Assembly: GCF_014202755.1 (NCBI RefSeq)
Contig: NZ_JACHHK010000006.1
Span: 39,752 to 103,751, forward strand
Direction of reading: 5' to 3'
Length of the DNA: 64,000 nucleotides
From: Catenisphaera adipataccumulans
GTDB taxonomy: Bacteria > Bacillota_I > Bacilli_A > Erysipelotrichales > Erysipelotrichaceae
Shown: positions 24,430 to 32,902 of the stretch, one piece after another
How the letters are laid out: every line of letters starts with the position of its first letter
How positions within the stretch are numbered: the first letter of the stretch is position 1
The notes under the pieces: generated by a model
Told to the model about the DNA's origin: nothing
The model's input: only the letters and a program-made list of their open reading frames with translations
Databases searched by the model: none
Position numbers and translations under genes: made by a program

Positions 24430-24446
24430 AGAATACGGAGGTCAAT

Positions 24447-26750
24447 ATGAGTGAAACATATCCATTAGTTTGTACCCGTGGTGTGGTCGTATTTCCTGGC
24501 CAGGAAATCGTTATTGACGTCGGACGGAAACCGTCTTTGGATGCGGTCAATAATGCACAGGAAAATTACAGCGGTAATGTGATATTGATCTCGCAGAAAG
24601 ATCTGAAAGTCAATGAACCTGATCTTTCGGATATTTATGAGGTGGGAACACTTTGTGAGATCCGGCACATACGCCGTTTTGATAACTTTTTACGTGTTAA
24701 ATTCAATGGACTGCGCCGTGTCCGCTTGAAAGAGTGGATCGCCGGCAGCCTCAGTGATTTAGCGAATGTCGATATTCTGGCCAGTGTCCGCCAGGATGAG
24801 ACGGAAGAACAGGCATTGGTCCGCATGGTTGCGGATGCATTTGAGAAAATACCGAATCGCGAGAATTATCTTTCGAAAGATTTGATCTTGGAATTGTCGA
24901 AAGGCATGGGCGGCGAGACGCTCAGCGACCGGGCAGTGAATGTCCTGCCGCTGTCGACCGAACGCAAGGAAGCGTATCTGGAAACATTAGGGGTCAATGA
25001 CCGCTTGGAAATGCTGCTGCAGGACATGGCCAAAGAGCAGAAGATGAATGAAATGGAGCAGCACATCAATGAGACCGTTAAAAAGCGCATCGATGATGGT
25101 CAGCGTGACTATTATCTGCGTGAAAAACTGAACGTCATCAAAGAAGAACTCGGCGATGTGGTCGATCAGGATAAAGATGTGGAGCAGATCCGCAAACGGC
25201 TGGAAGAAAATCCCTATCCAGACTACATCAAAGAAAAGGTCAAAGATGAATTGGCCCGTTATGAGATGCTGCCGATGGCCAGCGGCGAAACTGGCATCAT
25301 CAAAACATATATCGATTGGCTGATGGACCTGCCTTGGTGGCAGCAGACAAAAGATAACGAAGACTTGAATAAAGCGCAGGAGATCCTTGATGCGGACCAT
25401 TATGGATTGGAGAAGGTCAAAGAAAGGATCATGGAATATTTGGCCGTGAAACAAATGACCAATTCGCTGAATGCGCCGATCCTTTGTCTGGTCGGTCCGC
25501 CGGGCGTCGGCAAAACCAGTCTGGCACGCAGTGTCGCCCGTGCATTGGGACGTAAATTCGTCAAGATGTCTTTAGGCGGCGTACGGGATGAAGCCGAGAT
25601 CCGCGGTCATCGCCGGACATACTTAGGCGCAATGCCAGGCCGGATCATCCAGAGCATGAAAAAGGCGGGCGTTACCAATCCGGTCTTCTTGATCGATGAG
25701 CTGGATAAGATGGCCAGCGACTATAAAGGCGATCCGTCCAGTGCGATGCTGGAAGTGCTCGATCCGGAACAGAACAGCTTTTTCTCCGATCATTACATCG
25801 AAGAGCCATATGATCTATCGAATGTCCTGTTCATCGCAACTGCGAACTATCTCGACAACATTCCGCCGGCGCTGCGCGACCGTCTGGAGATCATCGAACT
25901 GTCCAGTTATACGGATGTGGAGAAGATCCACATCGCCAAAGAACACCTGATCCCGAAGCAGATCAAGGAAAATGGTCTGAAACCGTCACAGCTGAAGATC
26001 AATGATAAGATCCTGCTGTATTTGATCCGCTATTACACGCGGGAGGCTGGTGTCCGGCAGCTGGAGCGCACCATCGCGCATATCTGCCGTAAAACCGTGC
26101 TTGCCATCTTGAAAGACAACAAACGGTCAGTGAACTTGACAAAGAAACTGGTTCACGAGTGGCTGGGCAATGAGAAAGTGGATTACGGCAAGAAGGAAAA
26201 GAAAAACCAGGTGGGTACCGTTACTGGGTTGGCGTATACTAGCTTCGGCGGTGATATCCTGCAGATCGAAGCCAATAAATTTGAAGGCAAAGGCCGTCTG
26301 ATCCTGACAGGTCAGCTGGGTGATGTCATGAAAGAAAGCGCCAGCATCGCGATGGATTACATCAAAGCGCATGCAAAAGAATATCATATCGATCCGAAGA
26401 TGTTCGAAAACAATGACGTGCACGTGCATGTACCGGAGGGAGCAGTGCCGAAAGACGGTCCGAGCGCCGGTGTGACGATGACCACCGCACTTGTGTCATG
26501 CTTCAGCAATATTCCGGTAAAATCGGATCTGGCGATGACCGGTGAAGTGACGCTGCGCGGCAATGTGCTGCCGATCGGCGGACTGAAAGAAAAATCACTG
26601 GCTGCCTATCGCTCCGGAATTGATACGATCATCATTCCGAAGGAAAACGAACGGGATCTGGATGAGATCCCAAGCGAAGTCAAAGATTCGGTGAAGTTCA
26701 TTCCGGTCACGACGGTAAAACAGGTCCTGCAGCACGCTTTGGTGCAGTAG
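24447..26750 (+). CDS. lon: ATP-dependent protease LonA
   Basis: A 767-residue LonA protease for quality control and regulated degradation. The N-terminal LAN substrate-binding domain begins YPLVCTRGVVVFPGQEI. The AAA+ module has Walker A GPPGVGKTS and Walker B VFLIDELDKM, and the serine-lysine protease site is PKDGPSAGVTMT (Ser near residue 673) with Lys in GLKEKSLAAYRSG (near 715). GGAGG precedes the ATG. I see no CIRCE or CtsR box upstream. engB starts two bases later, the same lon-engB linkage as Bacillus lonA-ysxC. Confidence 0.98.
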   Translation: MSETYPLVCTRGVVVFPGQEIVIDVGRKPSLDAVNNAQENYSGNVILISQKDLKVNEPDLSDIYEVGTLCEIRHIRRFDNFLRVKFNGLRRVRLKEWIAGSLSDLANVDILASVRQDETEEQALVRMVADAFEKIPNRENYLSKDLILELSKGMGGETLSDRAVNVLPLSTERKEAYLETLGVNDRLEMLLQDMAKEQKMNEMEQHINETVKKRIDDGQRDYYLREKLNVIKEELGDVVDQDKDVEQIRKRLEENPYPDYIKEKVKDELARYEMLPMASGETGIIKTYIDWLMDLPWWQQTKDNEDLNKAQEILDADHYGLEKVKERIMEYLAVKQMTNSLNAPILCLVGPPGVGKTSLARSVARALGRKFVKMSLGGVRDEAEIRGHRRTYLGAMPGRIIQSMKKAGVTNPVFLIDELDKMASDYKGDPSSAMLEVLDPEQNSFFSDHYIEEPYDLSNVLFIATANYLDNIPPALRDRLEIIELSSYTDVEKIHIAKEHLIPKQIKENGLKPSQLKINDKILLYLIRYYTREAGVRQLERTIAHICRKTVLAILKDNKRSVNLTKKLVHEWLGNEKVDYGKKEKKNQVGTVTGLAYTSFGGDILQIEANKFEGKGRLILTGQLGDVMKESASIAMDYIKAHAKEYHIDPKMFENNDVHVHVPEGAVPKDGPSAGVTMTTALVSCFSNIPVKSDLAMTGEVTLRGNVLPIGGLKEKSLAAYRSGIDTIIIPKENERDLDEIPSEVKDSVKFIPVTTVKQVLQHALVQ

Positions 26751-26751
26751 C

Positions 26752-27333
26752 ATGAAGGCCGAATTCGTGATCAGTGCGGTCAAGCCGGAACAATGGCCGC
26801 AGGAAGGCCTGCCGGAAACAGTGGTCGTCGGCCGGTCCAATGTTGGTAAAAGCAGTTTTATCAATGCCTTGACCGAAAGAAAAAAACTGGCTTATGTCGG
26901 CAATACGCCGGGGAAGACCCGTCTGATCAACTTCTTCCGGATCGATGAACGCTGGATGTTAGTGGATGTTCCTGGCTACGGTTATGCAAAAATGAGCAAG
27001 AAAATGCTGATGGAAATGGGCCGGATGATGGATACTTATTTTCAGCAGCGGCAGGAAATTGCCTGTGTTGTCCAGCTTGTGGATGCAAGGCATGATCCCA
27101 CGCAGGATGACATCGATATGATGGAATACCTGCAGGCTTTACATCTGCCCATCTTGGTGGCAGCGACAAAAGTAGATAAAGTACCGAAAACCAAACGCGT
27201 GCGTGCCATCAAGAACATTTCACAGATCTTGCATATCCCGGTCAAATCGGTTTATCCGGTCAGCAGTACGGAAAAAACCGGCTTCGAAGAAGTTCGAAAC
27301 CGGATCGATACATTTATTCAAAGGAAAAAATAA
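26752..27333 (+). CDS. engB: Ribosome-biogenesis GTPase EngB (YsxC/YihA)
   Basis: A 193-residue essential-type GTPase needed for large ribosomal subunit assembly. G1 is GRSNVGKSS (24-32), G3 DVPGYGYAKMS, and G4 is TKVDK. It starts one base after the lon stop, without a strong own ribosome site, so translation is probably coupled to lon. A bidirectional terminator follows immediately. Confidence 0.97.
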   Translation: MKAEFVISAVKPEQWPQEGLPETVVVGRSNVGKSSFINALTERKKLAYVGNTPGKTRLINFFRIDERWMLVDVPGYGYAKMSKKMLMEMGRMMDTYFQQRQEIACVVQLVDARHDPTQDDIDMMEYLQALHLPILVAATKVDKVPKTKRVRAIKNISQILHIPVKSVYPVSSTEKTGFEEVRNRIDTFIQRKK

Positions 27334-27366
27334 CTCTCGAATGCAATGCATTCGAGAGCTTTTTTT
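27334..27366. terminator. Bidirectional terminator between engB and nadE
   Basis: The near-perfect dyad CTCTCGAATGCA / TGCATTCGAGAG (27334-27358) with seven T on the plus side, and an AT-rich TTATTTTTT run in the minus direction. It ends both converging genes. Confidence 0.9.
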
Positions 27367-29287
27367 ATAGATTTTCTGCCTGTTTCAGCCATAAGTTTCG
27401 AGAAGCATCACTTGGCATGCGCCAATCACCGCGCGGACTGAAACAAATCGAACCCACTTTGACACCGTCCGGCATACAATTTCGTTTGAACTGCTGAGCA
27501 AAGAACCGACGGTAGAAAGTTTGGATCGCATTTTTGATCGTCTGATCAGAAATCTGCGGGAAGCTCTGCAGAGCCAGAGCATAGATTTTTTCAGGCTCTT
27601 CATGATAACGCAGCATGTGGTATAAGAAGAAGTCGTGCAGATCATAGGAACCGAGGACCTCTTCCGTTTTTTGTTTAATTTCACCATTTTTATCCGGCGG
27701 CAGCAATTCTGGTGATACTGGTGTATCACAAATATCTGTCAGCACATCGTGCAGTGCTTGGTTGCCCGCTTTTTCCGCACGCAAAGCCTGACTTTCCACG
27801 ATATAGCGCACCAGTGTCTTCGGAACGCTGACATTGACGGCGTACATGCTCATATGATCGCCGTTGTATGTGCACCAGCCTAGGGCAAGTTCGCTCAGAT
27901 CGCCGGTGCCGACCACAAAGCCGTTGTACTGGTTGGCTAGATCCATCAAGATTTGGGTTCGTTCCCGTGCCTGACTGTTCTCATAGGTGATATCATGAAC
28001 CGACGGATCATGGTGGATGTCGGCAAAGTGCTGTTCGACCGCATCACCGATGGTGATTTCTTCACTGGAAACACCGAGCAGATCCATCAGCTGCTGAGCA
28101 TTGGATTTAGTCCGGTGCGTGGTGCCGAAGCCCGGCATCGTGACGGCATGAATGCCGCGTACATCCAAACGATCGATCTGATAAGCCTCATGACATACCA
28201 ATAAGGCCAGGGTGGAATCCAGACCGCCGCTGATTCCGATCACAACATCTTTACAGTGGATCTTCCGCAGCCGCGTCGCCAGCCCCTGCGCCTGGATATG
28301 CAGGATGTTCTGACAGCGTTCGATCCGTTTGGCTTCATTACGCGGCACGAACGGATAAGCATCGTAGCGACGGGTCAGGTCGATCTCCGGATATGGTTTA
28401 GAGGCAAACGGCACGTTGATGTAATCGTCCGCTGCTGGCTGCATGCTGGTTTTAAAATGGATGCGGTCATTGATGAGATGCTGGAGATCGATCTCACCGA
28501 TGATAAATTCTTTTGGATCAGTAAAATGTGCTTCAGCCAGCAGGGTGCCGCTTTCCGCGATCAGATCATGACCGCTGAAGACCAGATCGCTGCTTGATTC
28601 ATCTGTTCCCGCGCTGGCATACACATAACCGGCATAGCTGCGGGCACTTTGGTCGATGACCAGCTGCCGGCGATATTCCTTTTTGGCAATGACATCGTTG
28701 GAGGCCGACAGGTTGCACAGAATGTTTGCACCGGCCAGAGCATGGCAGGAACTCATGGGGATCGATACCCATAGATCTTCACATATTTCCAGACCGAGGC
28801 AAGCACCGGTGGTGGTATCTTCAAAGACAATTTGATTGGAGATCGGCACAACTTCGCCGGCGATCACGACGGTATCGGTATCCAGTTCATCCGCGGAACT
28901 GAACCAACGGGTCTCGTAGTACTCGTTGTAAGCGGGGATGAAGGTCTTGACCTGGATACCAAGGATCGTATGGTCAAATAAAACCGCTGCACAGTTATAC
29001 AATTTATTACGCACCACCAATGGCAGGCCTACACAGAGCACCAGATTTTCCGGCATTTCGTTTTTGATGCGGATCAGTGCATTCAATGATCCGTCCAGCA
29101 ATGTCTGTTCATAAAATAAGTCCTGGCATGTATAACCAGAAATGCACAATTCCGGGAAGACAGCCAGCTGTGTATCGGCCGGCAGTCTGTGGGCAAGATC
29201 AAGGATCGCCTGAGCATTGGCTTCCGGATCTCCGATGGCTACAGGAGGTGTCACTGCGGCTGTTTTGTAATATTGAAAACGTTTCAT
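27365..29287 (-). CDS. nadE: Glutamine-dependent NAD+ synthetase
   Basis: The last step of NAD synthesis, converting deamido-NAD, ATP and glutamine to NAD+. The 640-residue product is a two-domain enzyme. The N-terminal nitrilase-type glutaminase has the triad E46 (VFPELCISGY), K114 and C169 (LEICEDLW). The C-terminal synthetase has the ATP-pyrophosphatase loop GISGGLDSTLAL and the GTGDLSELALGW motif. Because the glutaminase is fused, free ammonia is not needed. A GGAG site precedes the ATG. It lies downstream of the hydrogenase-like gene on the same strand, past a terminator. Confidence 0.97.
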   Translation of the reverse strand: MKRFQYYKTAAVTPPVAIGDPEANAQAILDLAHRLPADTQLAVFPELCISGYTCQDLFYEQTLLDGSLNALIRIKNEMPENLVLCVGLPLVVRNKLYNCAAVLFDHTILGIQVKTFIPAYNEYYETRWFSSADELDTDTVVIAGEVVPISNQIVFEDTTTGACLGLEICEDLWVSIPMSSCHALAGANILCNLSASNDVIAKKEYRRQLVIDQSARSYAGYVYASAGTDESSSDLVFSGHDLIAESGTLLAEAHFTDPKEFIIGEIDLQHLINDRIHFKTSMQPAADDYINVPFASKPYPEIDLTRRYDAYPFVPRNEAKRIERCQNILHIQAQGLATRLRKIHCKDVVIGISGGLDSTLALLVCHEAYQIDRLDVRGIHAVTMPGFGTTHRTKSNAQQLMDLLGVSSEEITIGDAVEQHFADIHHDPSVHDITYENSQARERTQILMDLANQYNGFVVGTGDLSELALGWCTYNGDHMSMYAVNVSVPKTLVRYIVESQALRAEKAGNQALHDVLTDICDTPVSPELLPPDKNGEIKQKTEEVLGSYDLHDFFLYHMLRYHEEPEKIYALALQSFPQISDQTIKNAIQTFYRRFFAQQFKRNCMPDGVKVGSICFSPRGDWRMPSDASRNLWLKQAENL

Positions 29288-29305
29288 GTTTTTCTCCGTT
29301 CTAAC

Positions 29306-29331
29306 AAAAAGATGGATCGCTCCATCTTTTT
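29306..29331. terminator. Bidirectional terminator between the hydrogenase-like gene and nadE
   Basis: AAAAAGATGGA, loop TCGC, TCCATCTTTTT: a symmetrical hairpin with T tracts in both directions, located four bases after the hydrogenase-like stop. Confidence 0.88.
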
Positions 29332-29334
29332 GAA

Positions 29335-30855
29335 TTATCCTTTGACTAATTCTTCGACGCGATCGGAATACTTCGATTCGTCGGCGAACAGTTTGGCATC
29401 ATCTTTAGCATATTTCTTGACCAAAGCACTCGATTTCGGAATCGGCTGAAGCGTGCCGGCTCCGCCGACACAGCCGCCCGGGCAGGCCATGCCCTCGAGC
29501 AGATAACCATTCAGACGGCCGGCTTTGGCCATCATCAACATCGTCTTGCAGTTTTTCAAACCTTCGGCCGCCTGTACATTGACCTTCGTGCCCGGATGTT
29601 CTTTTTCGATCAGTTCTTTGACGGAAGCAGCAACACCGCCGGATACCGCGAACTGACGGCCGGCTTTGGTTCCTTCCTTCAACGACTTTTCGTCTTCTTC
29701 CACTTCTTCCGGATTGATATGCTTGGCTTCAAACATACCCATGACTTCTTCAAACGTCAGAACGAAGTCAATATCACTGCGCACGCTGCGGCGGCTGGCT
29801 TCCAGCTTTTTCGCCGCGCAAGGGCCAATAAAGACCACTTTGGCGTCCGGATGTTCTTTTTTGATCAAGCGTCCGGTCAGGACCATCGGCGTCAAGGCCA
29901 TGGAAATATTCTTCGCAAACTGCGGGAATTCTTTCTTTGCCATGACTGACCAAGCCGGACAGCAGCTGGTGCCCATGAAATCCAGGTTCTTTGGAACGTT
30001 TTCCATAAAGTCCTGGGCTTCATCGATGGTGCAGAGGTCAGCACCGACGGCAACTTCCACAACGTCACTGAAGCCTAACATCTTCAGGGCGTTTTTTACT
30101 TTGCCGATCGTCATCTGCGGACCGAACTGTCCGACAAATGCCGGAGCAACGGCAGCGATGACTTCATAGCCTTCTTTCATCGCATAAATCGTTTGGAAAA
30201 TTTGTCCTTTATCGACAATGGCGCCGAACGGGCAGTTGACCAGGCACATACCGCAGCTGACACATTTGTCGTAGTCGATCTGGGCTTTGCCGTTTTCATC
30301 CGTAGAAATGGCATTCATGCCGCAGCTGGCAGCGCAAGGACGCTCCATTTTAACGATCGCATGATATGGGCAGGCATCCATGCAGCGGCCGCATTTGATG
30401 CATTTGTCCTGATCGATCAGGCTGTGGCCGTTGACGATATGGATCGCATCCCGCGGGCAGACTTCCGTGCATTGATGAGACAGGCAGCCCTGACATGCGG
30501 TCGTGACCATGACCTTCTTTTCCGGACAGCCGTTGCAGGCAAATTTGATGATATTGATCAGCGGCGCATCGTAATATTTGCGGGCAATGGTGCTTTCCTC
30601 GATGCCGTCGGAAATGGCACCGGCCTCGTTGACATTGCGCAGCGGCAGGCCCATGCCTAAGCGCAGACGCTCGCCGATGATCGCACGTTCTAAGAAAATA
30701 TCATTCCGATACGGATCATCTTTTCCGGAACGTATTTCATACGGGATCTCTTCGATCCTTTTCGCATAATCCGGATAATCGCTGTATGCCATATCGGCGA
30801 TGGCAGTAAACACTTTACGACGAATATCCGTAACAGAATTATAGACTCCTCGCAT
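29335..30855 (-). CDS. Monomeric [FeFe] hydrogenase-like protein with group B-type H-cluster motifs
   Basis: A 506-residue iron-sulfur protein. Cys pairs at 107/110, 121/124/129/133, 152/155/158/162 and 198/201/204/208 give several [4Fe-4S] sites. The C-terminal domain has the H-cluster motifs in variant form: P1 TSCCPAW (C298, C299), P2 GPCAAKK (C346) and P3 EGMACPGGCVGGAG (C458, C462). All four H-cluster cysteine positions are kept, while P2 has Gly instead of Met and P3 lacks the usual GGGQP end, as I recall for group B enzymes. No diaphorase subunits or HydE/F/G maturases are nearby. It may make or sense H2. GAGGTG precedes the ATG. Confidence 0.85.
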   Translation of the reverse strand: MRGVYNSVTDIRRKVFTAIADMAYSDYPDYAKRIEEIPYEIRSGKDDPYRNDIFLERAIIGERLRLGMGLPLRNVNEAGAISDGIEESTIARKYYDAPLINIIKFACNGCPEKKVMVTTACQGCLSHQCTEVCPRDAIHIVNGHSLIDQDKCIKCGRCMDACPYHAIVKMERPCAASCGMNAISTDENGKAQIDYDKCVSCGMCLVNCPFGAIVDKGQIFQTIYAMKEGYEVIAAVAPAFVGQFGPQMTIGKVKNALKMLGFSDVVEVAVGADLCTIDEAQDFMENVPKNLDFMGTSCCPAWSVMAKKEFPQFAKNISMALTPMVLTGRLIKKEHPDAKVVFIGPCAAKKLEASRRSVRSDIDFVLTFEEVMGMFEAKHINPEEVEEDEKSLKEGTKAGRQFAVSGGVAASVKELIEKEHPGTKVNVQAAEGLKNCKTMLMMAKAGRLNGYLLEGMACPGGCVGGAGTLQPIPKSSALVKKYAKDDAKLFADESKYSDRVEELVKG

Positions 30856-30886
30856 TTTTTCACCTCGTTAATTTTTTCACATTTAA

Positions 30887-30895
30887 ATTATAACA
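30887..30895 (-). promoter_or_regulatory. Extended -10 promoter of the hydrogenase-like gene
   Basis: TGTTATAAT on the minus strand, about 30 bases before the start codon at 30855. TTCCAA lies 16 bases upstream of the hexamer as a weak -35. Confidence 0.65.
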
Positions 30896-30950
30896 AATCC
30901 TGCCTGAATTGGAAGGCAGAAAGCGAAATTTTGTATATTCCGCCAAAGAA

Positions 30951-30959
30951 TGCTAAAAT
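30951..30959 (+). promoter_or_regulatory. Extended -10 of the HAD phosphatase gene, 6 bases from the start codon
   Basis: TGCTAAAAT followed by CAAGCC and the ATG at 30966. No ribosome binding site is present. Confidence 0.6.
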
Positions 30960-30965
30960 CAAGCC

Positions 30966-31604
30966 ATGAAACGAATTATATGGGATTGGAACGGGACCTT
31001 GTTTGATGATGTCGATCTTTGTTTTCAATGCATCAACCGTCTGCTGCAGGCGCATGAACTGCCGCCGCTGGACTCGCTGGATGCCTATCGGCATGTATTC
31101 CGTTTTCCGATCGAAGAATATTATAAAAAAGCCGGCTTTGACTTTCAAAAAACACCGTTTTCACAACTGGCTGCTGAGTATATGGCCGATTATCAGGAGA
31201 AAAGCTATCGCTGCCGTCTGCAAGGCGATGCCCTGGCTACGATGCAGACGATCCGCAGCCGGCACATTCCGCAGACGATCCTTTCTGCCAGCCGTAAAGA
31301 TTATTTAATGAAACAGCTGGATTTATTTGCGCTGCAGCCCTATATTGATTCGATCTACGGCATTCGTAACATTTACGCCGAAAGCAAAGAATATCTGGCT
31401 CATGAAGCCCGCCGGAATTTTTCAGAAGATGAACTATGGTTCGTGGGAGATTCTGTGCACGATGCGCAGGTGGCCGATTCAGTCAAGGCTGATTGTGTGC
31501 TGGTTTCCACAGGCCATCAAAGCAAGGATATCCTTGAACGAACCGGCAAGCCGGTCGCTGATTCTCTGATGCAGGCGTGGGAGATCATCCATGAAACAGA
31601 TTGA
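30966..31604 (+). CDS. HAD-superfamily phosphatase (phosphoglycolate-phosphatase-like)
   Basis: A 212-residue haloacid-dehalogenase hydrolase. Motif I is WDWNGTLFDD, with the nucleophile Asp and an Asn where many members have the second Asp, a variation seen in PGP-like proteins. Motif II is ILSASR, the motif III lysine lies in ESKEY, and motif IV is VGDSVHDAQVA. The helical cap lies between residues 15 and 85. The start has no Shine-Dalgarno and lies six bases after an extended -10 box. The 3' end overlaps the following pseudouridine synthase by 14 bases. Confidence 0.87.
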   Translation: MKRIIWDWNGTLFDDVDLCFQCINRLLQAHELPPLDSLDAYRHVFRFPIEEYYKKAGFDFQKTPFSQLAAEYMADYQEKSYRCRLQGDALATMQTIRSRHIPQTILSASRKDYLMKQLDLFALQPYIDSIYGIRNIYAESKEYLAHEARRNFSEDELWFVGDSVHDAQVADSVKADCVLVSTGHQSKDILERTGKPVADSLMQAWEIIHETD

Positions 31605-32457
31605 TATCTCAAAAAACGATGCCGGCCAACGACTGGACAAATTTTTGATGAAGACATTCCCAAAAATGCCGAAATCGATGATGTACAAAAGCATCCGAAA
31701 TAAGAAAATCAAAGTCAACCGCAGACGCTGTACGTTTGATCAAAAGCTGCAGGAAGGCGACAGTGTGCTGCTGTTTCTGCCGCCGGATGTGCTGGAAACC
31801 AAACAGCGCACCCTGGTGCAGAACGATCAGCTGGACATCGTATATGAAGATCAAAATCTGCTGATCATCAATAAACCGGCCGGACTGCTGAGCCAAAGCG
31901 CAGCCGCCGGACAAGATTGTGCGGCAGCCCGGGTACAGTCTTATTTAGCGCGCAGCGGACAATGGGATCCGCAGGAGCATAGTTTTGCACCAGCGATCTG
32001 CAACCGCCTGGACCGCAATACGGAAGGACTCGTGATCGCGGCCAAAAATGCGGAGGCCTTGCGGACCATCAACCGGGCAATTGCCCGTCGGCAGATCCGT
32101 AAATTTTATCGCGCCCGGGTCAGCGGGGAACCGGATGAAGGAAACATTGAATTGTATCTAAAAAAAGCCGGGACGAAAGCCATCGTCCGAAAGACGCCGG
32201 CCGCAGGATACAAGCCGGCAAAGATGCGGCTGACCGTCACAGAAACAAACGGCAGCACATCCTGGTGTGAGATCGAACTGCTGACCGGCCGGTTTCATCA
32301 GATTCGTGCCTGTCTGGCCTATTTAGGCCATCCCTTGGTCGGCGATCGGAAATACGGTTACCGCGGTCATGAATCTGCTTATCATTTGACGGCGTTTCGC
32401 TTAGACTTCTCACAGGCGCCGGTCGAGATCGATCAAAAGGTGATCACCTTGTCATGA
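31591..32457 (+). CDS. RluA-family pseudouridine synthase (RluC/RluD-like)
   Basis: A 288-residue RNA pseudouridine synthase. The N-terminal S4 domain (AGQRLDKFLMKTFPKMPKSM) is followed by the catalytic domain with CNRLDRNTEGLVIAAKN; the active Asp is in RLDRNT, the RluC-like form. A GRFHQIRACLAYLGHPLVGD motif closes it. It overlaps the HAD gene start-to-stop, so the two are probably translated together. It is likely to act on 23S rRNA, but the position cannot be inferred. It is the second of three family members in the window. Confidence 0.9.
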   Translation: MKQIDISKNDAGQRLDKFLMKTFPKMPKSMMYKSIRNKKIKVNRRRCTFDQKLQEGDSVLLFLPPDVLETKQRTLVQNDQLDIVYEDQNLLIINKPAGLLSQSAAAGQDCAAARVQSYLARSGQWDPQEHSFAPAICNRLDRNTEGLVIAAKNAEALRTINRAIARRQIRKFYRARVSGEPDEGNIELYLKKAGTKAIVRKTPAAGYKPAKMRLTVTETNGSTSWCEIELLTGRFHQIRACLAYLGHPLVGDRKYGYRGHESAYHLTAFRLDFSQAPVEIDQKVITLS

Positions 32458-32476
32458 TTTTGTCATAAAGAGTTTT

Positions 32477-32482
32477 TATACT
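32477..32482 (+). promoter_or_regulatory. -10 box of the mini prepilin-peptidase-like gene, 6 bases from the ATG
   Basis: TATACT followed by GTGAGT and ATG at 32489. A tandem repeat TTGTCATGA / TTGTCATAA (32449-32457, 32460-32468) lies just upstream, with no well-spaced -35. Confidence 0.45.
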
Positions 32483-32488
32483 GTGAGT

Positions 32489-32902
32489 ATGAAAACTCTT
32501 TTTCTTTGTTTTCTGGCGGCAGCCGCCGTGCGGGATTGGCGGACGATGTATTTCTCCAAGCATTGGTTCTGGATCTGCCTTGGGATGATCCCGGTTTATT
32601 ATCAATTTAGCTTCTTCCTGCCGGCTGAAAGCATCCCCGGAGCCTTTCTGTTCAGCATGCCGGCGTTCTTTTTTCACCACTATAAGCAATGGCTTGGCAG
32701 TGCCGATGTCTGGTTCTTGGGTTATTTTGGATTTATATTGGGGTATCCGCGCATGATCGTCGCGATGATGATCGCTGTACCGATCGGTCTAACCTATTTG
32801 GCCATATCAAAAAAAGCAGCCGTTCCGTTTGTATCCTGCCTTTGTATCGGTGTCAGTGCCTCGCTTTTTTGGGGCTATCATATCTGGTATCAATGGTTCT
32901 GA
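32489..32902 (+). CDS. Short A24-type prepilin-peptidase-like membrane protein
   Basis: A 137-residue, mostly hydrophobic protein with five to six membrane helices. Two aspartates sit where type IV prepilin peptidases have theirs: D16 in AAVRDWRTMYFSKHW, resembling the D-x-R-x-x-x-I-P motif, and D73 in LGSADVWFLGYFGFILG, resembling GxGDxKLL. It has no N-terminal methylase domain, as in TadV/CpaA-type peptidases. There are no pilin genes in the window, so it is an orphan. The match is a motif pattern, not certain homology. The start is a candidate leaderless ATG; a GTG six bases upstream is in frame. The 3' end overlaps the convergent gene. Confidence 0.6.
   Translation: MKTLFLCFLAAAAVRDWRTMYFSKHWFWICLGMIPVYYQFSFFLPAESIPGAFLFSMPAFFFHHYKQWLGSADVWFLGYFGFILGYPRMIVAMMIAVPIGLTYLAISKKAAVPFVSCLCIGVSASLFWGYHIWYQWF

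Noticed and set aside
24395..24446. CIRCE or CtsR heat-shock operator upstream of lon
   Set aside because: Neither the CIRCE dyad nor the GGTCAAA heptad repeat is present.
30856..30965. Possible Rex operator near the hydrogenase-like promoter
   Set aside because: TTGTTA and TGTGAA occur, but they do not form the TTGTGAA-N4-TTCACAA inverted repeat.
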